From the NCBI GenBank assembly GCA_013299105.1, contig JAAFJY010000021.1, positions 1 to 64,000 on the forward strand: 64,000 nucleotides of DNA. Direction: 5' to 3'. Under the pieces are notes generated by a model. The model had not been told where the DNA came from and did not search any database. It was given only the letters and a program-made list of their open reading frames with translations. The stretch comes from Chitinophagales bacterium (GTDB lineage: Bacteria; Bacteroidota; Bacteroidia; Chitinophagales; Saprospiraceae). Below, piece by piece: positions 17,052 to 25,386 of this stretch (position 1 is the stretch's first letter; the number at the start of each line of letters is the position of its first letter). Position numbers and translations under genes: made by a program.

Positions 17052-17372
17052 ATGAAACTGCTCAACAACCTGCTTTTACTTGCCACTTTGGCCATCTTTG
17101 CTTGTGAGCAAGACGAAGTGTTGGGAAGCCAAGGCTGGGAAAAGGCGGTCATTACTGGTTTCGACGGTCGTTATTGTGGTTGTTGTGGCATCTATTGGAT
17201 TGAAATCAAAGGCAAAGAATATTTGCTTCACGAAGTGCCAGAAGATTTCCTGAATTCAAATAGGCCTGCGGAGGTGGATTACCCCTTCAAAGTAAGGCTG
17301 AAATGGGAAGTCTTGAAAGGAGGATGCTTCAGCGCCAATACAATCAAAGCCCTGGAAATTGAGGCTCGATAG
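17052..17372 (+). CDS. small CxCC lipoprotein, copy 1
   Basis: A 106-residue lipoprotein: signal MKLLNNLLLLATLAIFAC with the lipid cysteine at residue 18, then a compact domain with the family core CGCCGIYWIEIKGKEYLLHE and YPFKVRLKWEVLKGGC. It belongs to a tandem group of four paralogs (17052-18357) whose signal-peptide DNA is almost identical. The CxCC motif could bind a metal or form disulphides at the outer membrane. I do not recognise the family; function unknown. Confidence 0.75.
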   Translation: MKLLNNLLLLATLAIFACEQDEVLGSQGWEKAVITGFDGRYCGCCGIYWIEIKGKEYLLHEVPEDFLNSNRPAEVDYPFKVRLKWEVLKGGCFSANTIKALEIEAR

Positions 17373-17406
17373 CCATTTATTTTCACCATTTAAAGTTTAA
17401 TCACCC

Positions 17407-17733
17407 ATGAAACTGCTCAAAAACCTGCTTTTACTCGCTACATTGGCCTTGTTTGCCTGCAAAGTGGATGAGCCACTCGAACAACAAGAATGGATCAATG
17501 CCGAAGTAACTGGCTTTGATGCTCGCCTTTGCCCATGCTGCGGGGGATATTTTATCGAAATCAAAGGCAAACGCCGTTTAGTACAGCAACTGCCCGCGCA
17601 ATTTCAAAACTTCCTGAATACTGCGGATGTAGCCTTTCCTTTGAAAGTGCGGGTCAAGGCGGAAGAGCTGAAAGGTCCTTGCCCAACAAATTTTGACTTG
17701 ATCAAGGTGCTGGAGATTGAGGTTCGACCATGA
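17407..17733 (+). CDS. small CxCC lipoprotein, copy 2
   Basis: A 108-residue paralog of the gene 34 bases upstream, with signal MKLLKNLLLLATLALFAC, the core CPCCGGYFIEIKGKRRLVQQ and the strand FPLKVRVKAEELKGPC. The second half keeps a further cysteine, so the mature protein has the three clustered cysteines plus one. Probably transcribed with copy 1. Unknown function. Confidence 0.75.
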   Translation: MKLLKNLLLLATLALFACKVDEPLEQQEWINAEVTGFDARLCPCCGGYFIEIKGKRRLVQQLPAQFQNFLNTADVAFPLKVRVKAEELKGPCPTNFDLIKVLEIEVRP

Positions 17734-17760
17734 TATGTTGAACGTTTAAAAATTCTTGAT

Positions 17761-18033
17761 ATGAAACTGCTAAAAAACCTGCTTTTAATCTCGCTTTTGG
17801 CCTTTGCGGCCTGCAAAACGGAAGAGCTGGAGCCCTAAATCATAGAAGAACCAGACCCCCAACTTGGGTCAATGCCAAAGTAACTGGCTTTGACTCCCGA
17901 CGTTGCTCGTGCTGTGGGGGGTATATTGTCGAAATCAAGGGTAAACGTTACTTGGCGAAGCAGTTTCCGGAGTCTTTCCAAAACTTATTGAACATTATAT
18001 ATTATGGTTACCCCTTGAAAGTACGCTTGAAAT
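17761..18033 (+). pseudogene. small CxCC lipoprotein, copy 3, degraded
   Basis: The signal MKLLKNLLLISLLAFAAC is intact, but a TAA follows at codon 26 after EELEP. The remaining body is readable only in another frame: VNAKVTGFDSRRCSCCGGYI then EIKGKRYLAKQFPESFQN and YPLKVRLKYEA. At that point the copy ends inside the start of copy 4: the shared bases ATGAAGCTG serve both as the end of copy 3 and as the first codons of copy 4. The pattern fits a deletion at microhomology that removed the last 20 or so codons and the spacer. Confidence 0.7.
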
Positions 18034-18357
18034 ATGAAGCTGCTCAAGAACCTGCTTTTTATTGTAACCACACTTCTTCTGGGCTGTACTCCTGATGAAG
18101 CATTGCAAGATCAACGCTGGGTGGATACTCTTTTGGAAGCGGATGAACGGGGTTGTCCTTGTTGCCGATACACCGTAAAAATTGAGGGCAAACCACATCT
18201 TGTAGAAGAACTGCCAGCGGAGTTTCAAGATTTTCTTAACCGGGTAGATATGAATTTCCTAGTCAAAGTACGCTTGAGAGCTGAACCTGCAAAAGGCAAT
18301 TGCCCCGCCCGTTTGCGGCCGATTAAGGTGTTGGAGATAATGTTTGCACCAAGATAG
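18034..18357 (+). CDS. small CxCC lipoprotein, copy 4
   Basis: A 107-residue paralog with signal MKLLKNLLFIVTTLLLGC, core CPCCRYTVKIEGKPHLVEEL and FLVKVRLRAEPAKGNC. It is the most divergent copy (VKIEGK instead of IEIKGK) and its natural upstream region was replaced by the fused end of copy 3, so its expression signals may come from the broken gene. Unknown function. Confidence 0.7.
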   Translation: MKLLKNLLFIVTTLLLGCTPDEALQDQRWVDTLLEADERGCPCCRYTVKIEGKPHLVEELPAEFQDFLNRVDMNFLVKVRLRAEPAKGNCPARLRPIKVLEIMFAPR

Positions 18358-18407
18358 ACGGTCAAATAAGTACAAATGTGGTAACTTTCGTTTTGAAGTC
18401 CATAAAA

Positions 18408-18854
18408 ATGCCCGTATTTTTGTCAGCAAAGCAATTAGTTATGACTGAAAACACGATCATTATGGGAGTCAACGCCCCAAAAATTCACCAGCGCATCATC
18501 GGGCAATTGATGATGCGGTTAGGGATGCTTTACTACATTGACAAAACCATTTCTTTCGAGCCCTTGCCTGAAACCATGATCGATGAAAGTCAAACCAGCC
18601 CTACTCCAGATATTCTGTTGTTTGACAATGAAAGAAAATTGAACCAGGTCATCATTGAAATCAGTGGCAATACGGGTGCACGTCGCGATTTTGAAAAAAT
18701 AAAGCAGTTGATGATCGAATACAATGTACCCGAGGGTTTTGTTTACAATTACGACAGCAAGCAATGGAGAAAGTATTCCCTGGAAAATGGTGAAGACCAA
18801 CAAAATCCTTCTTTCAGCCAATCAATAGGCCTCGATTTCAATACCCTTTTGTAG
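18408..18854 (+). CDS. Uma2-like (PD-(D/E)XK fold) protein
   Basis: A 148-residue protein. The segment SPTPDILLFDNERKLNQVIIEISGNTGARRDFEKIKQLMIEY matches the Uma2/DUF820-type restriction-endonuclease fold: the PD of the nuclease motif, then an E-containing strand and the IEIS substitute for the ExK motif, so catalytic competence is uncertain. The ATG at 18408 (MPVFLSAKQ) is favoured; 18441 is an alternative. No partner genes suggest a role. A strong bidirectional terminator follows. Confidence 0.7.
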   Translation: MPVFLSAKQLVMTENTIIMGVNAPKIHQRIIGQLMMRLGMLYYIDKTISFEPLPETMIDESQTSPTPDILLFDNERKLNQVIIEISGNTGARRDFEKIKQLMIEYNVPEGFVYNYDSKQWRKYSLENGEDQQNPSFSQSIGLDFNTLL

Positions 18855-18904
18855 TTGGTTTCCCCTTTTGGGTGAAATAGTATTGAAAACAACCAGTCAG
18901 CATC

Positions 18905-18941
18905 AAAAAAGGCAGCCCGATCACCCCAGGCTGCCTTTTTT
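18905..18941. terminator. bidirectional terminator
   Basis: AAAAAAGGCAGCC pairs with GGCTGCCTTTTTT (18905-18917 with 18929-18941), a perfect stem between two convergent genes that works on both strands. Confidence 0.85.
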
Positions 18942-18967
18942 CCGCTCAACTTCCTCAAACTCTCAAT

Positions 18968-19636
18968 TCACAGGTTGCTCTCCACCTTCACCTCGGTCAC
19001 ATCAATGCCTCTTCTCTTCGGAGTAGTGCCGTATATATAGTCCCACAGTGGAGAAGATACGCCAAACATCACCTCTTCGGGGCTGTAATGGTGGATCGAG
19101 TGGTTGACCCAAAGGGCTTTGATGATATTGTTCGGTGGGCGGAAAATATGTACCATATAGTGTACGATCAGGTACATGGCATAACCAATCAGAAAACCAG
19201 CCAGCACGGCAAATGCAAACTTGCCCAAAATCACCCGGAAAATCACCAGCAAAATGGTAGCGACCAACACCGACATGGCAGGCGGCATGGCCAGGCGCTG
19301 CTTGTCTTTGGGATAATCGTGGTGAATACCGTGCATGGTGTATTGAATCTTGGCCTTGCGCTCAGTAGAGGGCTCCATGTGATAGACCCCTTTGTGAACG
19401 TGGTATTCCACAAACGTGAACAACAACAGCCCTCCCAAGAAGAGTGCGATGGTCACTGGCAAGCCGAGGTCAGTACTGGTTTGGGTGTAATACAAAAGAC
19501 CAGCGGAATATATGAAAAACAAACTCACCGGAACGGCGATGTGAGTCCGCGTCAACTTGTCCAGCCACTTGTTTTGGAACAAAACGGGCGAAACATTATC
19601 GTTGGATAAGTATGCTTTTTTTGGTGTAGCTTCCAT
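18968..19636 (-). CDS. fatty acid hydroxylase / sterol desaturase family protein
   Basis: A 222-residue membrane di-iron enzyme of the FA_hydroxylase family, most like the fatty acid 2-hydroxylase group. Histidine clusters are EYHVHKGVYH (His79, 81, 86), HGIHH (102, 105, 106), HYMVH (159, 163) and NHSIHH (179, 182, 183), interleaved with four hydrophobic spans. Such enzymes add a hydroxyl to the acyl chain of sphingolipids, a lipid class made by many Bacteroidota; the exact substrate is inferred. Promoter TTG-N21-TACTTTTG lies just upstream, and the gene appears monocistronic. Confidence 0.88.
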   Translation of the reverse strand: MEATPKKAYLSNDNVSPVLFQNKWLDKLTRTHIAVPVSLFFIYSAGLLYYTQTSTDLGLPVTIALFLGGLLLFTFVEYHVHKGVYHMEPSTERKAKIQYTMHGIHHDYPKDKQRLAMPPAMSVLVATILLVIFRVILGKFAFAVLAGFLIGYAMYLIVHYMVHIFRPPNNIIKALWVNHSIHHYSPEEVMFGVSSPLWDYIYGTTPKRRGIDVTEVKVESNL

Positions 19637-19656
19637 GCTTGTGTTGAATTATTTGG

Positions 19657-19688
19657 CAAAAGTAGGCTCTTTTTAGTTAGAGATTCAA
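19657..19688 (-). promoter_or_regulatory. Bacteroidota-type promoter
   Basis: On the minus strand: TTG (19688-19686), 21 bases, TACTTTTG (19664-19657), an exact match to TAnnTTTG. It is 20 bases from the start codon of the fatty acid hydroxylase gene. Confidence 0.6.
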
Positions 19689-19756
19689 GTTTATGAGGCA
19701 GAAAAAAGTTTGATTTTACTCAAACTTTAACGTGACACACATCAACCTGAAACCCA

Positions 19757-20980
19757 TCACAGTCCCAAATTCTGCCTGGTTTGTCGGATGTACTTGCGGT
19801 ATTTCATCCGGTAAGTGCGGTAATATTTTTTGTAGCGATCCACCAGCGCTTCGTAACTGATCATGTAGGTGTACGAAGCCTGTGAAGGCATGATTTGCTC
19901 GGGTTGAGGAGCTTGTTCACCTTTTACATCTGGGATCATGGCTTGTGGCGTTTCCAACCAGCCTTGGTCGTACATCCACTCATCGTTGTATATTTTGCCC
20001 AGGTAACGCGAGCCGTGGTCGCTGAACAAAACCACCACTACATCGTCTTTGCTGAGTTGATCGGCAATTTGGAAAACCGCTTGCAAGGCCGAACCACTGG
20101 AATAACCCATCATTAGGGCTTCTTTGCGGGCCAGTTCGCGGGCCACTACGGCGCTGTCCTTGTCGGTGACTTTGATGAACTGGTCCACCAATTCAAAGGC
20201 CATGTTGTGGGGGATGATATTTTTCCCTAAGCCCTCCACTTTATATGGTTTGATTTCGTTGGGATCGTATTCCCCGGTTTCCCAAAACTTAGTCAACACC
20301 GAACCGTACGCATCTACGCCGATGATCTGAATGGCGGGATTTTGCTCTTTCAAAAAACGCGCAGTTCCTGAAAGGGTGCCTCCCGTACCCGCACAGCATA
20401 CGTAATGGGTGATTTTACCTTGGGTTTGGGCCCAAATTTCGGGGCCGGTGCTGCGGTAATGGGCCTCTGCATTGTCGCCATTGAAGTTTTGGGCGAGGTA
20501 AAAAGAATTGGGAATGTCTTCCGACATGCGGTGTGCCACAGAGTAGTAGGAGCGAGGATCTTCTGGGTCAACTTCAACCGGGCAAACGACTACTTCCGCT
20601 CCCATTGACTTGAGTAGCGAAATTTTTTCTTGCGAAGCCTTACTGGTCAAGGTCAGGATGCAGCGGTAGCCCTTGATCGCGCTGATCATCGCGATGCTGA
20701 AACCTGTGTTGCCGGATGTCGCTTCGATGATGGTTCCGCCTGGGCGCAAGTGGCCACTTCGTTCCGCTTGTTCAATCATGTACAGCGCAATGCGGTCCTT
20801 GGCGCTGTGGCCGGGATTGAAAGACTCAACTTTGGCGAAAACTTTGCAGGGCAAATGGGCGGCAGCGCGCTGAAGGTGAATCAGCGGTGTGTTGCCAATC
20901 GTAGCGAGAACATTGTCAACGTGCATAGCGCTAGATGGTTTTACGTTGGTTAAGGTTGACGGCTTTCGTTTAGCGCTCAT
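19757..20980 (-). CDS. cysteine synthase / cystathionine beta-synthase family PLP enzyme
   Basis: A 407-residue fold-type II PLP enzyme. The PLP lysine is Lys61 in NPGHSAKDR; the substrate loop is TSGNTGFS and the phosphate loop GTGGTLSGT. Serine or O-acetylserine is the usual first substrate with sulfide or homocysteine as nucleophile; this branch is often annotated as cystathionine beta-synthase. About 75 residues beyond the catalytic core lack a CBS domain and have an Arg/Lys/Tyr-rich end (YKKYYRTYRMKYRKYI). The ATG 18 codons later is an alternative start. It stands alone with no sulfur genes nearby. Confidence 0.9.
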   Translation of the reverse strand: MSAKRKPSTLTNVKPSSAMHVDNVLATIGNTPLIHLQRAAAHLPCKVFAKVESFNPGHSAKDRIALYMIEQAERSGHLRPGGTIIEATSGNTGFSIAMISAIKGYRCILTLTSKASQEKISLLKSMGAEVVVCPVEVDPEDPRSYYSVAHRMSEDIPNSFYLAQNFNGDNAEAHYRSTGPEIWAQTQGKITHYVCCAGTGGTLSGTARFLKEQNPAIQIIGVDAYGSVLTKFWETGEYDPNEIKPYKVEGLGKNIIPHNMAFELVDQFIKVTDKDSAVVARELARKEALMMGYSSGSALQAVFQIADQLSKDDVVVVLFSDHGSRYLGKIYNDEWMYDQGWLETPQAMIPDVKGEQAPQPEQIMPSQASYTYMISYEALVDRYKKYYRTYRMKYRKYIRQTRQNLGL

Positions 20981-21346
20981 GGGACATGCTTGCGGGGGAG
21001 AAAAACACCAGCCGAGGCTGGCCAGTTCGCTTGCTGCAAAAATAAAATTGATTCATACTCCAAAATCTGGTCAAAGATAGGGAAAAAATGATTTTCAGTG
21101 GGTTAAATGTAAATCATCGAAGCCTAGAACTTTTATTACTCAGGTTTTTACCCTGCTGCTACAATTTTTCAAGACTTCCTAAAAACCCTTGTTAAATTGG
21201 CGTGATGCAAGCCCGGTTCAATTTTGTTTCGCCCAAAGCTCCTCTTACAATTTGACATGAACGAAAAAAAAAATCATCAATCCACCAAATAACCGGGCTT
21301 GGACCTATATTTGACGCAGAACCAGCTTTAAAGTCAAAGTAAAAAC
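20981..21346. other. intergenic region before the Nudix gene
   Basis: No gene is visible. It contains an 11 bp inverted repeat, CAAGCCCGGTT (21209-21219) and AACCGGGCTTG (21291-21301), with 71 bases between the arms, and a TATATTTG box at 21306-21313 that matches the -7 element about 33 bases before the Nudix start. Confidence 0.5.
21306..21313 (+). promoter_or_regulatory. candidate -7 box of Nudix gene
   Basis: TATATTTG fits TAnnTTTG exactly and lies 33 bases before the start codon. No clear TTG sits at the -33 distance, so confidence is low. It directly abuts the right arm of the 11 bp inverted repeat, whose occupancy could control it. Confidence 0.35.
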
Positions 21347-21775
21347 ATGATCTCAAGTAAAATCACCGTCAAGGCTCGCCTGATCCTTTACCACAAAGGG
21401 CAAATCCTGCTGCTGCGCCAGACCAAGCCCAACGGTGGTAACTATACAATGGTGGGGGGAACGGTAGAGTCATTTGAAACTGCCCGCGAATCCTTGATTC
21501 GTGAAAGTAAAGAAGAGGCTGGTCTGGTGCTTAAACCTGAAGACTTGCATCTCGTTCACGTTTTGCACAAACTCAAAAAAGACCAGCAACGCATTGTGTT
21601 ATACTTTAAAGCTTTTGAGTGGGAAGGTAAGCTCAAAGCCAAAGAGCCTCGTAAGTTCAAAAAAACGGAGTGGTTTTTTCTCGATAACCTGCCAAAAAAC
21701 CTGACAGCTACGGTTCGGCATGTGTTGGAAGAGTATCGAGAGGGCAGTTTTTATTCAGAAATCAAAGGAAAATAA
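21347..21775 (+). CDS. Nudix hydrolase
   Basis: A 142-residue Nudix protein with a perfect Nudix box, GTVESFETARESLIRE followed by SKEEAGL (G-x5-E-x7-RE-U-x-EE-x-GU). Such enzymes cleave nucleoside diphosphates linked to another moiety; the substrate is unknown, as is usual for small stand-alone members. A hairpin-forming inverted repeat and a -7 box lie upstream. The lipoprotein gene begins 4 bases after the stop and is likely cotranscribed. Confidence 0.92.
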   Translation: MISSKITVKARLILYHKGQILLLRQTKPNGGNYTMVGGTVESFETARESLIRESKEEAGLVLKPEDLHLVHVLHKLKKDQQRIVLYFKAFEWEGKLKAKEPRKFKKTEWFFLDNLPKNLTATVRHVLEEYREGSFYSEIKGK

Positions 21776-21779
21776 GCCC

Positions 21780-22214
21780 ATGCTCCGCTACCTCTGCACG
21801 GTAATGTTGCTTTTGCTCAGTTTGCTGGGTTGCAAATCAAAAAAAGTAAAAGCCGATCAACTACCCGCTGAAACCATCACATTTGGCAGCGGTGGCGGCT
21901 TTACCGGGCAGGTACAGGAGTATGTGTTGCTGGAAAACGGGCAGTTGTTTCACCGCGCACGCATTGGAGGCGAATTGAAAGAGCTGGAAATGGTGAAAAA
22001 AAGGGAAGCCAAAGCGTGTTTTGAAAAAGCTCGCTTCATACCTTGGCGTGAAATTGGTGAAGGAGAGCCCGATAATATCTACTATTACATTGTGTACAAA
22101 ACCAGTGAAAAGGCCCAAAAACACACGTGGGGCAAGCAAATAGGCCGCACTGTTGCACCCATTGATAGCTTGTATCGCATGTTGGGTGCTTGTTTGCCCA
22201 ATGAGAAGCAATAG
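21780..22214 (+). CDS. hypothetical lipoprotein
   Basis: A 144-residue lipoprotein with signal MLRYLCTVMLLLLSLLGC and a lysine-rich mature start (KSKKVKADQL). The mature domain has SGGGFTGQVQEYVLLENGQLF and ends with PIDSLYRMLG; no family is recognised. It begins 4 bases after the Nudix stop and is probably expressed with it, so a link to that enzyme is possible but unproven. Start 20 codons upstream is rejected because it breaks the signal peptide. Confidence 0.75.
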   Translation: MLRYLCTVMLLLLSLLGCKSKKVKADQLPAETITFGSGGGFTGQVQEYVLLENGQLFHRARIGGELKELEMVKKREAKACFEKARFIPWREIGEGEPDNIYYYIVYKTSEKAQKHTWGKQIGRTVAPIDSLYRMLGACLPNEKQ

Positions 22215-23160
22215 CGTGAAACTTTAGAAGCAAAGGAGTTGAAAATGGGGGAGCACAAGTTTAAGAAGTGTGTAAACCTGAAAATGTCTAATGGGTGTTT
22301 TTCTAATGAACATGATGCGCCCAAGACTGCGCACCAGTCCAATTCTAAAAATGCTGCGAAATTCTCAATAGGTCAACATCACGCAGGAAATTCTGTAATT
22401 GTGAAAATTCTGGTTTTCTGAAAACTTCGGAGAAGTTTCTGCAGCTGAGAATTTTGGTAAGTTCTCAATCCGTGTTTTACAAGGACCTTACGCTGGCTAA
22501 GGTTACAAAAGAAAGTACTCGTAAGCACGTTGCAAACGTGCAAATGCCCGGTGTCGGTCAGGAGACCTGACACCAGCACAACGCTAAATGGACGCTGGTT
22601 CACGGTCTCTGACCGGAACCGTCTTCCACGCGTTTGTAACGCGTAAACGGATATTTAAGGATTGAGAACTTACGAATTTTGTGATTTTCATTTTGAAAAT
22701 GAGGCGTTTATGACCACAAAGCTGGCCAATTCTGCCAATTCTTTCAAATTCTAGTTTGGTCAACGTCATACAAGTAATTCTGTAATTCTCCCATTCTGAG
22801 AATTCTGGTTTAGACAAAAAATACCTAGCTTGATTATTGTGATCGCCTTTCTCCGAAGTTTTCAGGGTTTAGACAAAATTCTGGTTTAGGCAAAAAAAAT
22901 CGCTCCTGACAATGGCATATTACCCCCTCCGTGTTGCACCAGGTCATGGCACTGAAGGCGTGGAAAAGAACCTTTGATAAACTTTTTTTGCCTTTGATTT
23001 CCAATTTTGATGGGAAAACGTATTTTTGCACGCCCTTAGACTATCTTTGTCAAAACCGATGTAATTCTTTTTCAGGTGGTTTTGCAAAATAGAAGCATGT
23101 TTGTACATGCGATAAGGGATGAATTCCTGGACATACACGTTAATAAAGTAGTTTGAAGCA
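22215..23160. other. 946-base repeat-rich intergenic region
   Basis: No gene is supported. Two direct copies of a GGTCAACRTCA...AATTCTGTAATT...AATTCTGGTTT block (22373-22421 and 22758-22813) flank the 154 bp four-hairpin element at 22518-22671. GAAAACTTCGGAGAAGTTT at about 22420 forms a further small hairpin. Promoter-like TATTTTTG (23021-23028) and TATCTTTG (23042-23049) boxes lie 110-140 bases before the PpiD-like gene. Confidence 0.5.
22518..22671. repeat. 154 bp four-hairpin repeat, copy A
   Basis: Contains four successive short palindromes: GCACGTT-GCA-AACGTGC (22525-22541), a GGTGTCGGTC/GACC..GACACC hairpin, a GGTTC..CGGTC/GACCGGAACC hairpin, and ACGCGTT-TGT-AACGCGT (22628-22644). A second copy sits at 36107-36260, about 85% identical by eye, with several of the differences leaving the stems paired. 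Confidence 0.7.
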
Positions 23161-25272
23161 ATGGCTCTGATTAGTACAATTCGAAAAAATGGCGCTTGGG
23201 TTCTCGTGGTGTTGATTGCCTTGGGTCTGATTGGGTTTATCCTACAAGATATGACGGTAGGACAAACCAGCCTCTTTGGCAGTATGCAGCCCGCCATTGG
23301 CAAGGTCAACGGCCAAAAAGTGGATTACAACGAGTTCAACAAGACCCTCGGTATCTTGTATGCCAATAGCGCAGGGGATCCCAATGCCCAGCGCAGTGCC
23401 GTTTGGGATTACTTTGTAGAAAAAGCCCTGGTTGATCAGGAAGCTGAACGCCTCGGTTTGGGCGTAAGCAAAGAAGAGTTGATGGACCTCCAGTTTGGTC
23501 AGGAAGTCAGCCCGATCATCCAGCAGCGTTTCGTAGATCCCAGTACTCAAATGCTGAACCGTGAGCAGCTGAATGGCATTAAGCAGCAGATCACTGGCAA
23601 TACCGCAACCCCTGAACTGCGCTCATACTGGGCCATCCAGGAGCGCGAAATCATCAAGGATCGCTTGCAAACCAAAATGTTGAACCTCGTTTCCAAGGGC
23701 ATGTACATGCCAGGCTGGGTAGCTGAGATCAGCCAAAAGGAAAGCGCTACCATGATGAACCTGGCTTACGTGCGTGTTCCTTTCGACGCCGTAGACAACT
23801 CAGAAGTATCCATTTCTGACGAAGATTACGAAAACTACCTGAAGGAAAACAAAGGCCAATTTAAATTCATCAACGAAGCCCGCAAAGTATCTTACCTGGC
23901 TTTCGATGTTTTACCTACCAAAAAAGACTCTGCGGAACATCGCAGTAAAATCGCTGGTTTGGCCCGCGAATGGAGAACAGCAGCCAACGACACCTTATTT
24001 GTTGAAACAAATCTGGGTACCATTGACGGGGCTTATGTGAAAAAAGAAGGCCTTACGCCCGCTTTTGCCGACAGCATTTTTGGCTTGCCTGTGGGCGCAA
24101 CATATGGTCCTTACATCGACAATGGTTTTTACCGTGCAGCCAAGGTTTTGGGCCGCCAGGTCATTCCTGATAGTGTGCGCTCTCGCCACATTTTGATCTC
24201 CCCTAGTGCAACTACCCCGATGAATATTGCTCGCCAGCGTTTAGACAGCATTAAAACCCAGATCGAAACGGGTAAAACCACTTTTGATGCGATGGCACGC
24301 CGTTTTGGCCAGGATGGAACCGCCGAAAAAGGTGGTGACTTGGGCTTTGCTGGCATGAATGGCATGGTCAAGCCTTTCAACGACTTGATCTTCTTCCAAG
24401 CTGAAACGGGTAAACTTTACCTCGTAGAAACCCAGTTTGGGATGCACTTGGTGGAAGTAACCGCAAAAAAAGCGGGCAAAGATACGGGCATCAAAGTAGC
24501 CTACATTGGCCAGGCGATCGTACCTAGCAAAGCAACCCAAACTGCCCGCTACGAAGAAGCCCAGCGCTTCCTGAACGCCAACAATGGTAACTTAGACAAA
24601 TTCACCGCCGCCGCCAAGAAAGTAAAAGGCGCAACCTTTGAAACCTCTCCAGCAGTTGGCGCGGGTGATTATGTATTGGGCGCTTTGGCTGGCACCCAAA
24701 CTTCTCGCGACATCATCAAGTGGGCTTACACTGCCAAGCCTGGCCAAGTGTCAAAAGACATTTATACTTACCAAAACAATACTGAGTTCTACGACAGCAA
24801 GTACGTTTTGGCGGCTTTGAAAACCGTATTCAAGCCAGGTTATGCTACTGCTGACCAGCTGAAAGAAGAACTGCAAACCCTGGTGACCAACCGCAAAAAA
24901 GGTGAGCTGATCGCCAGCAAGCTGAAAGGCAAAGGTCTGGAAGCTGCTGCTGGTGCTTACAACGTTAAAGTGGACACGTTGACCAACACCCGTTTCAACC
25001 AGACTTTCCTGCCAAACAACATCGGTGTGGAGCCTCGTTTCAACGGTTACGCATTCAAATTGAATACCGGTCAGACTTCTCAGCCAGTAATCGGCACTTC
25101 AGGCGTATACGTGATCAAGGCAGTCACTAAAACTACTCCAGCGGTAGGCGGTGACTTGGAAAACCTGAAAAAGACCCTTGGTGCCAATATGCGCATGCAA
25201 GTAGGCAACTTCTTCATGCCAGCACTTAAGCGTGCTGCGAAGATCAAGGATAGCCGCTCGAAGTTTTTCTAA
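23161..25272 (+). CDS. PpiD/SurA-like periplasmic peptidyl-prolyl isomerase
   Basis: A 703-residue foldase. Residues 10-30 are a membrane anchor (WVLVVLIALGLIGFILQDM), followed by a SurA-N/PpiD-type chaperone domain (IGKVNGQKVDYNEFNKTL). One parvulin domain lies near residues 340-440: RSRHILISPS, FDAMARRFGQDGTAEKGGDLGF, FGMHLVEVT. A long C-terminal portion completes the chaperone. It folds proteins entering the periplasm, tethered to the inner membrane. A bidirectional terminator follows at 25293. Two promoter-like boxes lie 110-140 bases upstream. Confidence 0.93.
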   Translation: MALISTIRKNGAWVLVVLIALGLIGFILQDMTVGQTSLFGSMQPAIGKVNGQKVDYNEFNKTLGILYANSAGDPNAQRSAVWDYFVEKALVDQEAERLGLGVSKEELMDLQFGQEVSPIIQQRFVDPSTQMLNREQLNGIKQQITGNTATPELRSYWAIQEREIIKDRLQTKMLNLVSKGMYMPGWVAEISQKESATMMNLAYVRVPFDAVDNSEVSISDEDYENYLKENKGQFKFINEARKVSYLAFDVLPTKKDSAEHRSKIAGLAREWRTAANDTLFVETNLGTIDGAYVKKEGLTPAFADSIFGLPVGATYGPYIDNGFYRAAKVLGRQVIPDSVRSRHILISPSATTPMNIARQRLDSIKTQIETGKTTFDAMARRFGQDGTAEKGGDLGFAGMNGMVKPFNDLIFFQAETGKLYLVETQFGMHLVEVTAKKAGKDTGIKVAYIGQAIVPSKATQTARYEEAQRFLNANNGNLDKFTAAAKKVKGATFETSPAVGAGDYVLGALAGTQTSRDIIKWAYTAKPGQVSKDIYTYQNNTEFYDSKYVLAALKTVFKPGYATADQLKEELQTLVTNRKKGELIASKLKGKGLEAAAGAYNVKVDTLTNTRFNQTFLPNNIGVEPRFNGYAFKLNTGQTSQPVIGTSGVYVIKAVTKTTPAVGGDLENLKKTLGANMRMQVGNFFMPALKRAAKIKDSRSKFF

Positions 25273-25292
25273 AGTTACTTCATCGGCGTGAA

Positions 25293-25328
25293 AAAAAAAG
25301 GCGATGCCCATCGGGTGTCGCCTTTTTT
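25293..25328. terminator. bidirectional terminator
   Basis: AAAAAAAGGCGA pairs with TCGCCTTTTTT around a loop containing CCATCGGG, between the convergent PpiD-like and GH32 genes. Confidence 0.85.
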
Positions 25329-25386
25329 CGTAAGGCGTTAACCATCGCTGACATACCTCGCCCTTTCAGGGCTGGGTGATCGAGCA

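Noticed and set aside
17761-18033. Programmed readthrough in copy 3 of the lipoprotein family
   Set aside because: Besides the stop there is a frame change and the 3' end is missing, so decay is more likely than recoding.
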